IMG/VR virus record: IMGVR_UViG_3300010151_000150
Coordinates: 1 to 24,937 of that record
From: a virus
Length of the DNA stretch: 24,937 bases
Strand: one strand, 5' to 3'
In this document: positions 18,507 through 22,599 of the stretch, piece by piece
How the letters are laid out: the number at the start of each line of letters is the position of its first letter
Position numbering within the stretch: position 1 is the first letter of the stretch
Program-made: the position numbers and the translations under genes
Notes under the pieces: model-generated
Databases searched by the model: none
What the model saw: the letters and a program-made list of their open reading frames with translations, nothing else
Told to the model about the DNA's origin: nothing

Positions 18507-18650
18507 TTATTTTCCTTGTCCTCGATATTTTTTACGAGGGGGGTTACGGGATGTTGCTGCTTGTTTTGAATGTTTTCCTGTTCCCTGTCGAGTTTTTTTG
18601 GGTACGGGTTCTATATAACCATCAACTTTCCATGCAACTGCCTTTGCCAT
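18507..18650 (-). CDS. Small basic conserved cyanophage-type protein (47 aa)
   Basis: The product begins MAKAVAWKVDGYIEPVPKK and ends PPRKKYRGQGK. It is strongly basic in its C-terminal half (HSKQAATSR, RKKYR) and has no cysteine or membrane segment. I recognise this kind of short protein from T4-like cyanophage genomes, where it is hypothetical, but I know no function. Nucleic acid binding would be a guess from charge alone. The start is well supported: AAGGAG lies 9 nt before the ATG, and the ATG follows the TAA of the 69-aa gene with no gap, so the two are probably translationally coupled. A strong terminator follows at once. Confidence 0.85.
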   Translation of the reverse strand: MAKAVAWKVDGYIEPVPKKTRQGTGKHSKQAATSRNPPRKKYRGQGK

Positions 18651-18860
18651 TTAATTTTTCTCCTTTGATTCAATTGATATTGTAGAGGTAAGACCTAAAG
18701 CTTTAAGTTTTTCTATTACCGACTCCTTCGAGGCACGAACCCGATAATTTACCTTGTCTCTACGAGAAATTTCGGTAAGATTTTCTGATATTTCATACCA
18801 GAGTTGCTCATCAGTCTTCATAGAAAAATCTGGATGTTTACTATTAAAAACTCCCATCAT
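18651..18860 (-). CDS. Hypothetical small protein (69 aa)
   Basis: The product has a Lys/Glu-rich composition, a likely helix at residues about 17-32 (DEQLWYEISENLTEISRR) and another at 43-56 (KESVIEKLKALG), and no recognisable motif. Its start overlaps the glycosyltransferase stop by one base in a TAATG arrangement. A second in-frame ATG follows directly (MMGVF), so the first residue is uncertain by one. It is the middle gene of a three-gene unit with one promoter and one terminator. Function is unknown. Confidence 0.75.
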   Translation of the reverse strand: MMGVFNSKHPDFSMKTDEQLWYEISENLTEISRRDKVNYRVRASKESVIEKLKALGLTSTISIESKEKN

Positions 18861-19633
18861 TATATGATACGAGATTTTTCATGCCCTACACGTATACGAG
18901 GATCACACCAGATATCATACCCTTCCTCTATGGCATCTAAACAGAATGATACGTCCTCTCCACACATGTCTTGTACTGCACCGGATTCGAAAACTTGCAT
19001 CTTAGGAGCAAACCAAGGATATGGAAGTTTCTCAAAAACACCCTTCTTAATCATTACCCACCCGAAACCTGTGTAATCTACAGTGAATGGCTTCTTACGC
19101 TTGCTGATCGATTCCACAGTCTCATGGTTCATTACTCCACCATTCTTACGGAAATCATCTTCCTCTAACCAATGGGCGACAGATGTAGTCTTGCCATCCT
19201 CAGTAGCATACCATCCTGCTGTAATATCTCTCTCATCACCTTCTGCGGGAACTGCAAGATCACATAACTGCCAGAACTTGTTAGTATCAAAGACAATATC
19301 CGAGTCAATCCATAGTTGATAATCATATGATAATTTTCCGTCCCACGGTATCTGTTCAGGTCCTCTTAATACATTTGCTCCAAGACACTTACATCTTGCA
19401 AAATTAACCATAGATGAGTAATCTTGACTGATCTGTATACTCATCTGATTCTGTACCATATCAAAGCATAGTTGAACAAAATTCTTTAAGTATGTGTAAG
19501 ATACTCCACGTCCAGGAAGACAAAATACAATTGCCTTTCCTTTCATTCTTGCTTTAATAGCATCGATATCCCAATCTTCCTTCTTGGATTTTGCCTTGGG
19601 AGCATTTGCTTTAACAGTAAATCCTTTTGCCAT
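18860..19633 (-). CDS. Glycosyltransferase-like protein, GT-A fold (GT2-like)
   Basis: The 257-aa product looks like a GT-A glycosyltransferase. After a basic N-terminal tail (residues 1-30) comes a KGKAIVFCLPGRGVSYTYLKN strand-loop seen in part as IVFCLPGRGVSY. A DSD metal-binding motif follows at residues 110-112 (LWIDSDIVF), then a GFGWVMIKKGVFEKL acceptor-side segment at 189-203, a GEDVSFC motif at 225-231 where an acidic catalytic residue is usual, and a late His at 251 (RVGHEK). Such genes are frequent in cyanomyoviruses. The target, whether phage DNA, virion protein or host surface glycan, cannot be told from sequence. It has its own near-consensus sigma-70 promoter and leads a three-gene unit. 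An AAGG is 12 nt before the ATG, rather far. Confidence 0.8.
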   Translation of the reverse strand: MAKGFTVKANAPKAKSKKEDWDIDAIKARMKGKAIVFCLPGRGVSYTYLKNFVQLCFDMVQNQMSIQISQDYSSMVNFARCKCLGANVLRGPEQIPWDGKLSYDYQLWIDSDIVFDTNKFWQLCDLAVPAEGDERDITAGWYATEDGKTTSVAHWLEEDDFRKNGGVMNHETVESISKRKKPFTVDYTGFGWVMIKKGVFEKLPYPWFAPKMQVFESGAVQDMCGEDVSFCLDAIEEGYDIWCDPRIRVGHEKSRII

Positions 19634-19656
19634 AATTTTTTAATACCTTCAATTCA

Positions 19657-19685
19657 ATTATACACTGATATATGTATAAAGTCAA
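19657..19685 (-). promoter_or_regulatory. Sigma-70 promoter for the glycosyltransferase unit
   Basis: On the minus strand TTGACT (19685-19680) is followed after exactly 17 nt by a perfect TATAAT (19662-19657). The -35 box overlaps the stop codon of the 76-aa gene upstream. Transcription should start near 19650, leaving a leader of about 17 nt before the ATG at 19633. This host-type promoter suggests early or middle expression. Confidence 0.85.
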
Positions 19686-19912
19686 TACGAATCTTCTTCC
19701 CATTCATGTTTGTAGATAACCTTACCTGGTCCCCCTACGCCACACTTTGCTCCTAGTTTAATATACGACAAATCTTTGGTAGAATACTCTGTTTTCAGAA
19801 TACCTACCATTACTTGTAGTAATTCCCATTTTTCCTCAAAATCTTCCTCGTTTAAATTGCAATATAATACTCTGTCCTTTGCGTAGATATGATATGTTGT
19901 ATCCTCTACCAT
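19682..19912 (-). CDS. Conserved hypothetical protein of cyanophage type (76 aa)
   Basis: The product starts MVEDTTYHIYAKDRVLYCNL and has a predicted helix at about 22-40 (EEDFEEKWELLQVMVGIL), then a Gly-rich GAKCGVGGPG segment at 53-62. I recognise the TTYHIYAKDR-type start from hypothetical proteins of T4-like cyanophages, but no function is known to me. No Shine-Dalgarno is visible. The ATG overlaps the TAG of an upstream frame without ATG (19906-20037), which could supply coupled translation. The promoter of the next gene is built into its 3' end. Confidence 0.78.
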   Translation of the reverse strand: MVEDTTYHIYAKDRVLYCNLNEEDFEEKWELLQVMVGILKTEYSTKDLSYIKLGAKCGVGGPGKVIYKHEWEEDSY

Positions 19913-20037
19913 TTATTTTTTACTGGGGGAAATTTTTCTATATAGGGCGTTTTTTCTATTCCAATATTTTCTGAGGGATCTAAAAATAAACACCCAAAAA
20001 CTCCAAGAATCAAAAGGGTAATCAGTCCATTTCTTAT
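19906..20037 (-). pseudogene. Lipoprotein-like ORF lacking an ATG start
   Basis: The frame, read from ATA at 20037, gives IRNGLITLLILGVFGCLFLD, then a Pro/Lys/Glu tail ending KNKW and a TAG that overlaps the start of the next gene. It has a hydrophobic stretch with a lipobox-like VFGC, mostly A/T at third positions, and a stop (TGA) not far upstream. No ATG is in frame; possible starts are ATA, CTG or TTG. An out-of-frame ATG gives only two codons. It may be a decayed gene, a gene with a non-standard start, or one damaged by a base change. Another frame of the same DNA is also open for about 46 codons, so confidence is low. Confidence 0.35.
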
Positions 20038-20124
20038 CTGGGGGATTTTTTTTCAACTGTATATATCTCTCTCGAATTCGGTCCGTTGTAGGTTAGGGTC
20101 TCTATCGTTTTTAATAAGGGGCAT

Positions 20125-20137
20125 CGCGCCGGGCGCG
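20125..20137. repeat. GC-only perfect palindrome (operator-like or cruciform)
   Basis: The sequence cgcgccgggcgcg has 6-base arms (CGCGCC and GGCGCG) around one base, followed by three more G, so 16 bases in a row are G or C in otherwise AT-rich DNA. It lies just downstream of a minus-strand TTGACA (20167-20162), near the expected transcription start, a usual place for an operator. Confidence 0.6.
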
Positions 20138-20218
20138 GGGATAACATAAGGGCATAATAACTGTCAATACGCATTAATCAGGCATCGCTAATCCTTAAAA
20201 TCAAACTGTTACATATAC

Positions 20219-20247
20219 ATCATAACATAAAAAAGGCAGAGTGTCAA
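20219..20247 (-). promoter_or_regulatory. Sigma-70 promoter overlapping a terminator
   Basis: TTGACA (20247-20242) is followed after exactly 17 nt by TATGAT (20224-20219) on the minus strand. The -35 hexamer is formed by the loop and the second arm of the terminator hairpin at 20229-20257. Transcription would start near 20212 and run toward the mini-ORF region and the 76-aa gene. Confidence 0.65.
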
Positions 20248-20257
20248 CCACCCTGCC
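20229..20257 (-). terminator. Intrinsic terminator after the 37-aa gene
   Basis: On the minus strand GGCAGGGTG pairs with CACTCTGCC (nine pairs, one G-U) around loop GTTGA and is followed by six T residues. It lies 26 nt past the stop of the 37-aa gene. Confidence 0.9.
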
Positions 20258-20283
20258 CTAATCTGTCCTTTAGTTTGTGTTAC

Positions 20284-20397
20284 TTATGCGTCCTCACTTT
20301 CAGAAACGAAACTGTCAATTACTTCCAGAAGTTCGTTGCCCGATTGTGACTCTTCAAGAGCGAAGATTAGAGCATCAAGATTAACAGAAACTCCCAT
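20284..20397 (-). CDS. Small acidic protein (37 aa)
   Basis: The product starts MGVSVNLDALIFALEESQSG and ends SFVSESEDA. It has a net negative charge and is probably one amphipathic helix (residues 7-32). AAGG lies 9 nt before the ATG, and a strong terminator follows the stop, so the tiny frame has proper signals at both ends. I recognise no family. One copy of the C-tract element (20430-20456) lies 33 nt upstream of the start. Its stop codon overlaps a copy of the TAAGTAACACA repeat. Confidence 0.6.
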   Translation of the reverse strand: MGVSVNLDALIFALEESQSGNELLEVIDSFVSESEDA

Positions 20398-20429
20398 GTG
20401 TTTTACCTTAAGTTAGTTGGTACAATACA

Positions 20430-20456
20430 GGGACAATTTAGACGACCCCCCCTTAT
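20430..20456 (-). promoter_or_regulatory. C/G-tract leader element, copy A
   Basis: First of three related elements. On the minus strand it reads AAGGGGGGG-TCGTC-TAAATTGTCCC, ending 32 nt before the ATG of the 37-aa gene. It differs from the other two copies at a few central bases but keeps the G tract, the TCG, the TAAA core and the TGTCC end. Confidence 0.6.
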
Positions 20457-20475
20457 AGTTACTGAAGATACGCTA

Positions 20476-20503
20476 AGTAACACATAAGACCCTTACGGTT
20501 ACT
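20476..20503 (-). promoter_or_regulatory. Long hairpin directly after the 57-aa gene
   Basis: Arms AGTAAC-CGTAAG and CTTATG-t-GTTACT pair over 12 positions (one G-U, one bulged T) around a 3-nt loop. It begins 2 nt after the stop of the 57-aa gene. There is no T run on either side, so it is not a standard terminator. A role in mRNA stability or processing is possible. Confidence 0.6.
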
Positions 20504-20505
20504 AA

Positions 20506-20679
20506 CTACCAACTGACAGGATTACTCATGTCTTCGATAACACTCTCTACTGACTCATTGTCCTGCAAGTCTAACACTTTTCTCCAATCAATCTGCTGTG
20601 GATTAAAGTCATCGAGTGTCGTAATATCCAACGTTATTCTATACCTTTGCTGCGTACTGTTGTAGTAAGAAACTGTCAT
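20506..20679 (-). CDS. Hypothetical small protein (57 aa)
   Basis: The product starts MTVSYYNSTQQRYRITLDIT, continues TLDDFNPQQIDWRKVLDL and ends MSNPVSW. It has a beta-rich start and an acidic helix at about 40-51. Such DFNP-x-x-IDW small proteins seem familiar from T4-like cyanophages, but I know no function. TAGGCAC gives a weak ribosome site 9-12 nt before the ATG. Its own promoter (TTGACA, 17 nt, TAGACT) lies just upstream, and a long hairpin follows the stop. It is the gene closest to the putative origin, pointing away from it. Confidence 0.65.
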   Translation of the reverse strand: MTVSYYNSTQQRYRITLDITTLDDFNPQQIDWRKVLDLQDNESVESVIEDMSNPVSW

Positions 20680-20710
20680 TGGATTGTGCCTACTAGAGTG
20701 TTACTAAGTT

Positions 20711-20739
20711 AGTCTAACATTACTGAGAGTTGTTGTCAA
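20711..20739 (-). promoter_or_regulatory. Sigma-70 promoter for the 57-aa gene
   Basis: TTGACA (20739-20734) and TAGACT (20716-20711) are separated by 17 nt on the minus strand. The -35 box is perfect, the -10 is 4 of 6. The expected start near 20704 leaves a 25-nt leader. A canonical late-type TATAAATA lies just upstream at 20753-20760 on the same strand, so early and late control may be stacked. Confidence 0.6.
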
Positions 20740-20752
20740 GCATTATGGTGTA

Positions 20753-20760
20753 TATTTATA
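20753..20760 (-). promoter_or_regulatory. TATAAATA late-promoter match
   Basis: This is an exact match to the T4 late consensus on the minus strand, 73 nt before the ATG of the 57-aa gene and inside a gene-free stretch. Such an 8-mer is expected several times by chance in a 25-kb AT-rich sequence, so support is limited. Confidence 0.35.
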
Positions 20761-20818
20761 AGAGTTTGTGACAGAAATATAAGCGCACATTGGGGGGTTG
20801 TAAATGTTAACGGGGGTA

Positions 20819-20848
20819 TTGACATTATACGGGCGTTCGTGATAGAAT
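20819..20848 (+). promoter_or_regulatory. Plus-strand sigma-70 promoter
   Basis: TTGACA (20819-20824) is followed after 18 nt by TAGAAT (20843-20848). The -35 is perfect and the -10 is 5 of 6. It is the clearest plus-strand promoter in a window whose genes read the other way. Its transcript would start near 20855 and run through the DnaA-box cluster, so it could be a replication primer, a small RNA or the message for a 20-aa peptide. Confidence 0.7.
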
Positions 20849-20869
20849 GCTCGCTAAGATAACAACACT

Positions 20870-20932
20870 ATGAGACATTTAAGAGCACACACTATAAGAC
20901 AATTAAAACACAGATTACAGAGAGGTTTCTAA
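20870..20932 (+). CDS. Possible 20-aa basic peptide
   Basis: The only frame near the plus-strand promoter reads MRHLRAHTIRQLKHRLQRGF and stops at TAA 20930-20932. It is rich in Arg, His and Leu and would form a basic amphipathic helix. No Shine-Dalgarno sequence precedes it. It may be chance; it is listed because a strong promoter stands about 15 nt before its ATG. Confidence 0.25.
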   Translation: MRHLRAHTIRQLKHRLQRGF

Positions 20933-21066
20933 CAGTTATTCCACAAGGATTTCCACAGTTTAATGATACTTTTCAACATACTTGTGGAAAACGTATAAAC
21001 AACTAACCCCTATTTATTAGACCATTTTTAATCCTTTTTATTATATGTTTGGTATAAATTGATACT

Positions 21067-21092
21067 AAAAAGAGGGTTATTACACCCCCTTA
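21067..21092 (-). terminator. Probable terminator of the 22541-21129 operon
   Basis: On the minus strand AGGGGG and CCCTCT pair (six pairs, one G-U) around an 8-nt loop and run into TTTT. It lies about 38 nt after the stop of the 77-aa gene, the last gene of the cluster. The stem is short, so strength is uncertain. Confidence 0.55.
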
Positions 21093-21128
21093 AGTAACAC
21101 AAACGGTCAATAGTTTTCCACAGCCCCA

Positions 21129-21362
21129 TTAATAATCTGTCCCTATAATCCTCTCTCCATAGTTGTTATATAACGGATACTGATTACGCCAGGGGTCTAT
21201 TAGTTTAGAGGGAGGATGTAAGAGTCTTTGAGTAACACTTTTGTTATTAAAGTCTGTATCTTGATTGTATCTCTTAGTGGTTGTATCTTCATCACCAAAT
21301 ACAATAACTGCTACCCATATTATAAAGACTAAACTAACACCTTTTTGAATTGAATTGATCAT
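21129..21362 (-). CDS. Small membrane-anchored or secreted protein (77 aa)
   Basis: Residues 7-22 (KGVSLVFIIWVAVIVF) form one hydrophobic segment after a short N-terminus with one Lys, typical of a signal anchor. The rest (residues 24-77) is polar and should face the periplasm; it contains PPSKLIDPWRNQYPLYNNYG and ends RIIGTDY. I recognise no family with certainty. The start overlaps the upstream gene's stop (ATGA, 4 nt), so translation is probably coupled. It is the last gene of the cluster and is followed by a probable terminator. An envelope role, for example in lysis or superinfection control, is only a guess from the anchor. Confidence 0.72.
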   Translation of the reverse strand: MINSIQKGVSLVFIIWVAVIVFGDEDTTTKRYNQDTDFNNKSVTQRLLHPPSKLIDPWRNQYPLYNNYGERIIGTDY

Positions 21363-21613
21363 TTTAAGTTACCAAATAGTGAAGAATAATCATGTGTGTT
21401 TGTATCATCTATTAATTCGAAATCAGGGGGATCTAAGTTGTTAATCCAATCGGGTGTATCTTGTTTGTTAAGTGATACAATTTCCTCTTCTATATCTTCA
21501 CTTACTCCAGACGGTTTATAGTTTAAAATTGAATCTAATTGAATGATGATTGTATCTAACTTAGTAACAACTTGTGAAAGTAATTCTGTTTGTGTTGGTT
21601 GTTTACTTGTCAT
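21359..21613 (-). CDS. Hypothetical protein with coiled-coil N-terminus (84 aa)
   Basis: Residues about 8-32 (TELLSQVVTKLDTIIIQL, then DSIL) show Leu/Ile/Val spacing suggestive of a short coiled coil. The second half is strongly acidic with DDTNTHDYSSLFGNLK at the end. AGGAGA lies 8 nt before the ATG, which is good support for this start. It overlaps the 51-aa gene upstream by 11 nt and the 77-aa gene downstream by 4 nt. I recognise no family or motif; a role in oligomerising with a partner is inference from the coiled coil only. Confidence 0.75.
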   Translation of the reverse strand: MTSKQPTQTELLSQVVTKLDTIIIQLDSILNYKPSGVSEDIEEEIVSLNKQDTPDWINNLDPPDFELIDDTNTHDYSSLFGNLK

Positions 21614-21758
21614 TCTTATTCTCTCCTATTTGTGATATATAACGGTCTAACGCTACGATGAAATTAGCACCTGCAATCTTAAAGTTTTCTAGTTGCTCTT
21701 CTAAGGTAAGTTGTCTTAGGTCATTGATTTCTTTTAGAACGGAATTGGTGTTACTCAT
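21603..21758 (-). CDS. Hypothetical small helical protein (51 aa)
   Basis: The frame starts MSNTNSVLKEINDLRQLTLE, continues NFKIAGANFIVALDRYISQ and ends KNDK. It looks largely alpha-helical, with balanced charge and no cysteine. Its ATG overlaps the stop of the 62-aa gene (ATGAGTAA, 8 nt), and its stop lies inside the start of the 84-aa gene. It fills what would otherwise be the only gap in this run of overlapping genes, which supports it. No Shine-Dalgarno is visible, so translation probably depends on coupling. No function is recognised. Confidence 0.7.
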   Translation of the reverse strand: MSNTNSVLKEINDLRQLTLEEQLENFKIAGANFIVALDRYISQIGENKNDK

Positions 21759-21939
21759 TGTTAGTTAGATTGTAAAGTTTTTGATGTAAGGATAATACTA
21801 TTTCATTACTTGGGTCTGCTTGTTCTCTTAATTGTTGGGCAATTTCATAAAGGAAAGTAATCTCTTCTTCTGTAAATGTATCCTTTATTTTAAACTCTTT
21901 AGTTAATGAATCGCTTGCCGATTTATTCTCTTTAGTCAT
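21751..21939 (-). CDS. Hypothetical small protein (62 aa)
   Basis: The product starts MTKENKSASDSLTKEFKIKD and carries an acidic amphipathic helix at about 22-40 (EEEITFLYEIAQQLREQ), ending LTNNE. A GAGGAGG sequence 9 nt before the ATG, inside the previous gene, gives a clear ribosome site. It overlaps its upstream neighbour by 8 nt and its downstream neighbour by 8 nt. No motif or family is recognised. Confidence 0.72.
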   Translation of the reverse strand: MTKENKSASDSLTKEFKIKDTFTEEEITFLYEIAQQLREQADPSNEIVLSLHQKLYNLTNNE

Positions 21940-22135
21940 TGTAAATGTCCTCCTCTAATTCATCTAAATCTAATGGAAATTCTCTTAGTTTGCAATCACA
22001 TAGTGCCTTCATCATAACATAAAACTCTTCACCACTGCAAGTATGTTCGTCACAAAAGTATTCAGCAGTGTCTTCAACTGTTTCCATTAATTCTATTGCA
22101 CGATGTTCCATTTGTAAGCGGTTGTTAATAGTCAT
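21932..22135 (-). CDS. Small acidic Cys-containing protein (67 aa)
   Basis: The product starts MTINNRLQMEHRAIELMETV and ends DELEEDIYND. Four cysteines at 28, 33, 46 and 48 (CDEHTC and CDC) with His-31 could bind a metal ion, but the spacing is not that of a standard zinc ribbon. The C-terminus is very acidic. It starts 3 nt after the stop of the 47-aa frame and overlaps the next gene by 8 nt. No Shine-Dalgarno sequence is visible. The function is unknown. Confidence 0.72.
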   Translation of the reverse strand: MTINNRLQMEHRAIELMETVEDTAEYFCDEHTCSGEEFYVMMKALCDCKLREFPLDLDELEEDIYND

Positions 22136-22138
22136 GAT

Positions 22139-22282
22139 TTAAAGTGTGGGGAGGTAATAGTTATCATGTTTAATATATTCCAATATCTCTTTATATAATT
22201 TATGGTCATATTCAATTAGTTTTGACTTCTGCTTTGACTTCAATTTGCTTGAAGAGTTTGATACATTGGAGTGCTTTTTCAT
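22139..22282 (-). CDS. Hypothetical small protein overlapping the 45-aa gene (47 aa)
   Basis: This frame starts with an ATG at 22282 (MKKHSNVSNSSSKLKSK) and ends KHDNYYLPTL. The first half is basic and Ser/Lys-rich and overlaps the 45-aa gene in another frame by 71 nt. The second half (LIEYDHKLYKEILEYIKH) lies in DNA not covered by any other gene and looks like real protein. A shorter start at TTG (22243) is possible, which would reduce the overlap. It ends 3 nt before the next gene starts, as is usual in this cluster. No family is recognised. Confidence 0.55.
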   Translation of the reverse strand: MKKHSNVSNSSSKLKSKQKSKLIEYDHKLYKEILEYIKHDNYYLPTL

Positions 22283-22349
22283 AGGTTGAGAATGACATGT
22301 AACGGAACTTTTGATCATTGGGAAAAGAATAGCGAATGGTTGTATTCAT
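22212..22349 (-). CDS. Hypothetical small protein (45 aa)
   Basis: The product starts MNTTIRYSFPNDQKFRYMSF and ends QIEVKAEVKTN. It looks like a small alpha/beta protein: a beta start (TIRYSFP, FRYMSF), a helix (TYEKALQCIKLF) and a last strand (IEVKAEV). Similar short proteins seem familiar from cyanophage genomes, but I know of no function. It starts 12 nt after the stop of the 59-aa gene. No strong Shine-Dalgarno is visible. It shares 71 nt with the next frame. Confidence 0.68.
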   Translation of the reverse strand: MNTTIRYSFPNDQKFRYMSFSTYEKALQCIKLFKQIEVKAEVKTN

Positions 22350-22361
22350 TGAGGGAAAATG

Positions 22362-22541
22362 TTATTGGGAATGGAAAGGATTAGGAACCTTAAAGTATTC
22401 TGGTTCGTGTAATAGTTCTGGGGTTTGTTCCTTTGTTTCTAGGAAATTTGCGGTGCTTCTGAGTATCTCACTACTTGCATTTCTTGCCTGTGGTGATGTA
22501 TACAGAAGAAACGCAATTACACCTAATAAAATGAATTTCAT
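22362..22541 (-). CDS. Small protein with N-terminal signal or membrane segment (59 aa)
   Basis: The frame starts MKFILLGVIAFLLYTSPQAR: one Lys, then a hydrophobic run (residues 3-14), then a possible cleavage site near SPQA/RNA. The remainder is polar and ends VPNPFHSQ. Short proteins with this MKFILLGV-type start are frequent in cyanomyoviruses as hypothetical proteins. AAAGGA lies 11 nt before the ATG. It begins just after the terminator at 22569-22599 and is first in the run of genes down to 21129. It acts in or across the inner membrane if the hydrophobic segment is used as it appears. Confidence 0.7.
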   Translation of the reverse strand: MKFILLGVIAFLLYTSPQARNASSEILRSTANFLETKEQTPELLHEPEYFKVPNPFHSQ

Positions 22542-22568
22542 AAGTAATAAGTCCTTTAGAAAAGTAAT

Positions 22569-22599
22569 AAAAAACCTAGAGGGATTAACCCACTAGGTT
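22569..22599 (-). terminator. Intrinsic terminator overlapping the end of the 84-aa gene
   Basis: On the minus strand AACCTAG-t-GGG pairs with CCC-t-CTAGGTT around loop TTAAT, followed by TTTT and A/T. The stop codon of the 84-aa gene lies in the loop, so translation and termination may affect each other. All genes from 22541 downward lie beyond it. Confidence 0.88.

Larger units (their letters stand above)
20015..20283. other. Intergenic control region with promoters and doubtful mini-ORFs
   Basis: No convincing gene fills this stretch. It holds the terminator/promoter pair at 20219-20257, a second TTGACA (20167-20162) with a weaker -10, and a GC-only palindrome at 20125-20137. Minus-strand mini-ORFs are possible: MPD-stop with AAGGA 6 nt upstream, overlapping a 45-codon frame starting MRIDSYYALM, and a 23-codon frame starting MPLIKNDRDPNL. 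They overlap in different frames and I cannot choose among them. Confidence 0.5.
20761..21128. other. Gene-poor region, putative replication origin
   Basis: The stretch has no good gene on either strand beyond one 20-codon frame. It contains four DnaA-box-like 9-mers of the cyanobacterial TTTTCCACA type: 20937-20945 (one mismatch), 20949-20957 (one mismatch), 20983-20991 (exact, minus) and 21114-21122 (exact, plus). Between the third and fourth is an AT-rich stretch (about 21003-21072) suitable for unwinding. A plus-strand promoter and a minus-strand promoter diverge from its left side, and TAAGTAACACA repeats flank it. Use as an origin is inference. Confidence 0.5.

Noticed and set aside
18804-19319. 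Three plus-strand frames of 65-90 codons
   Set aside because: They are antisense to the glycosyltransferase gene, whose motifs (DSD, GED) and promoter make the minus strand the coding one.
20101-20140. Possible tRNA fragment in the locally GC-richer DNA
   Set aside because: No acceptor stem, T-arm GTTCRA motif or cloverleaf could be built on either strand.
21129-21230. Pseudopilin-like (GspG) C-terminus in the 77-aa protein (DPWRNQYPLYNN)
   Set aside because: The resemblance is limited to a few residues, the pilin N-terminal methylation motif is missing, and the protein is much too short.
22336-22596. An 86-codon plus-strand frame with a hydrophobic segment (LLSISLLAFLACG)
   Set aside because: It lies opposite the 59-aa signal-bearing gene and the start of the 45-aa gene on the minus strand, which fit the operon direction and have better start context. 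Its hydrophobic stretch is the complement of other coding sequence.
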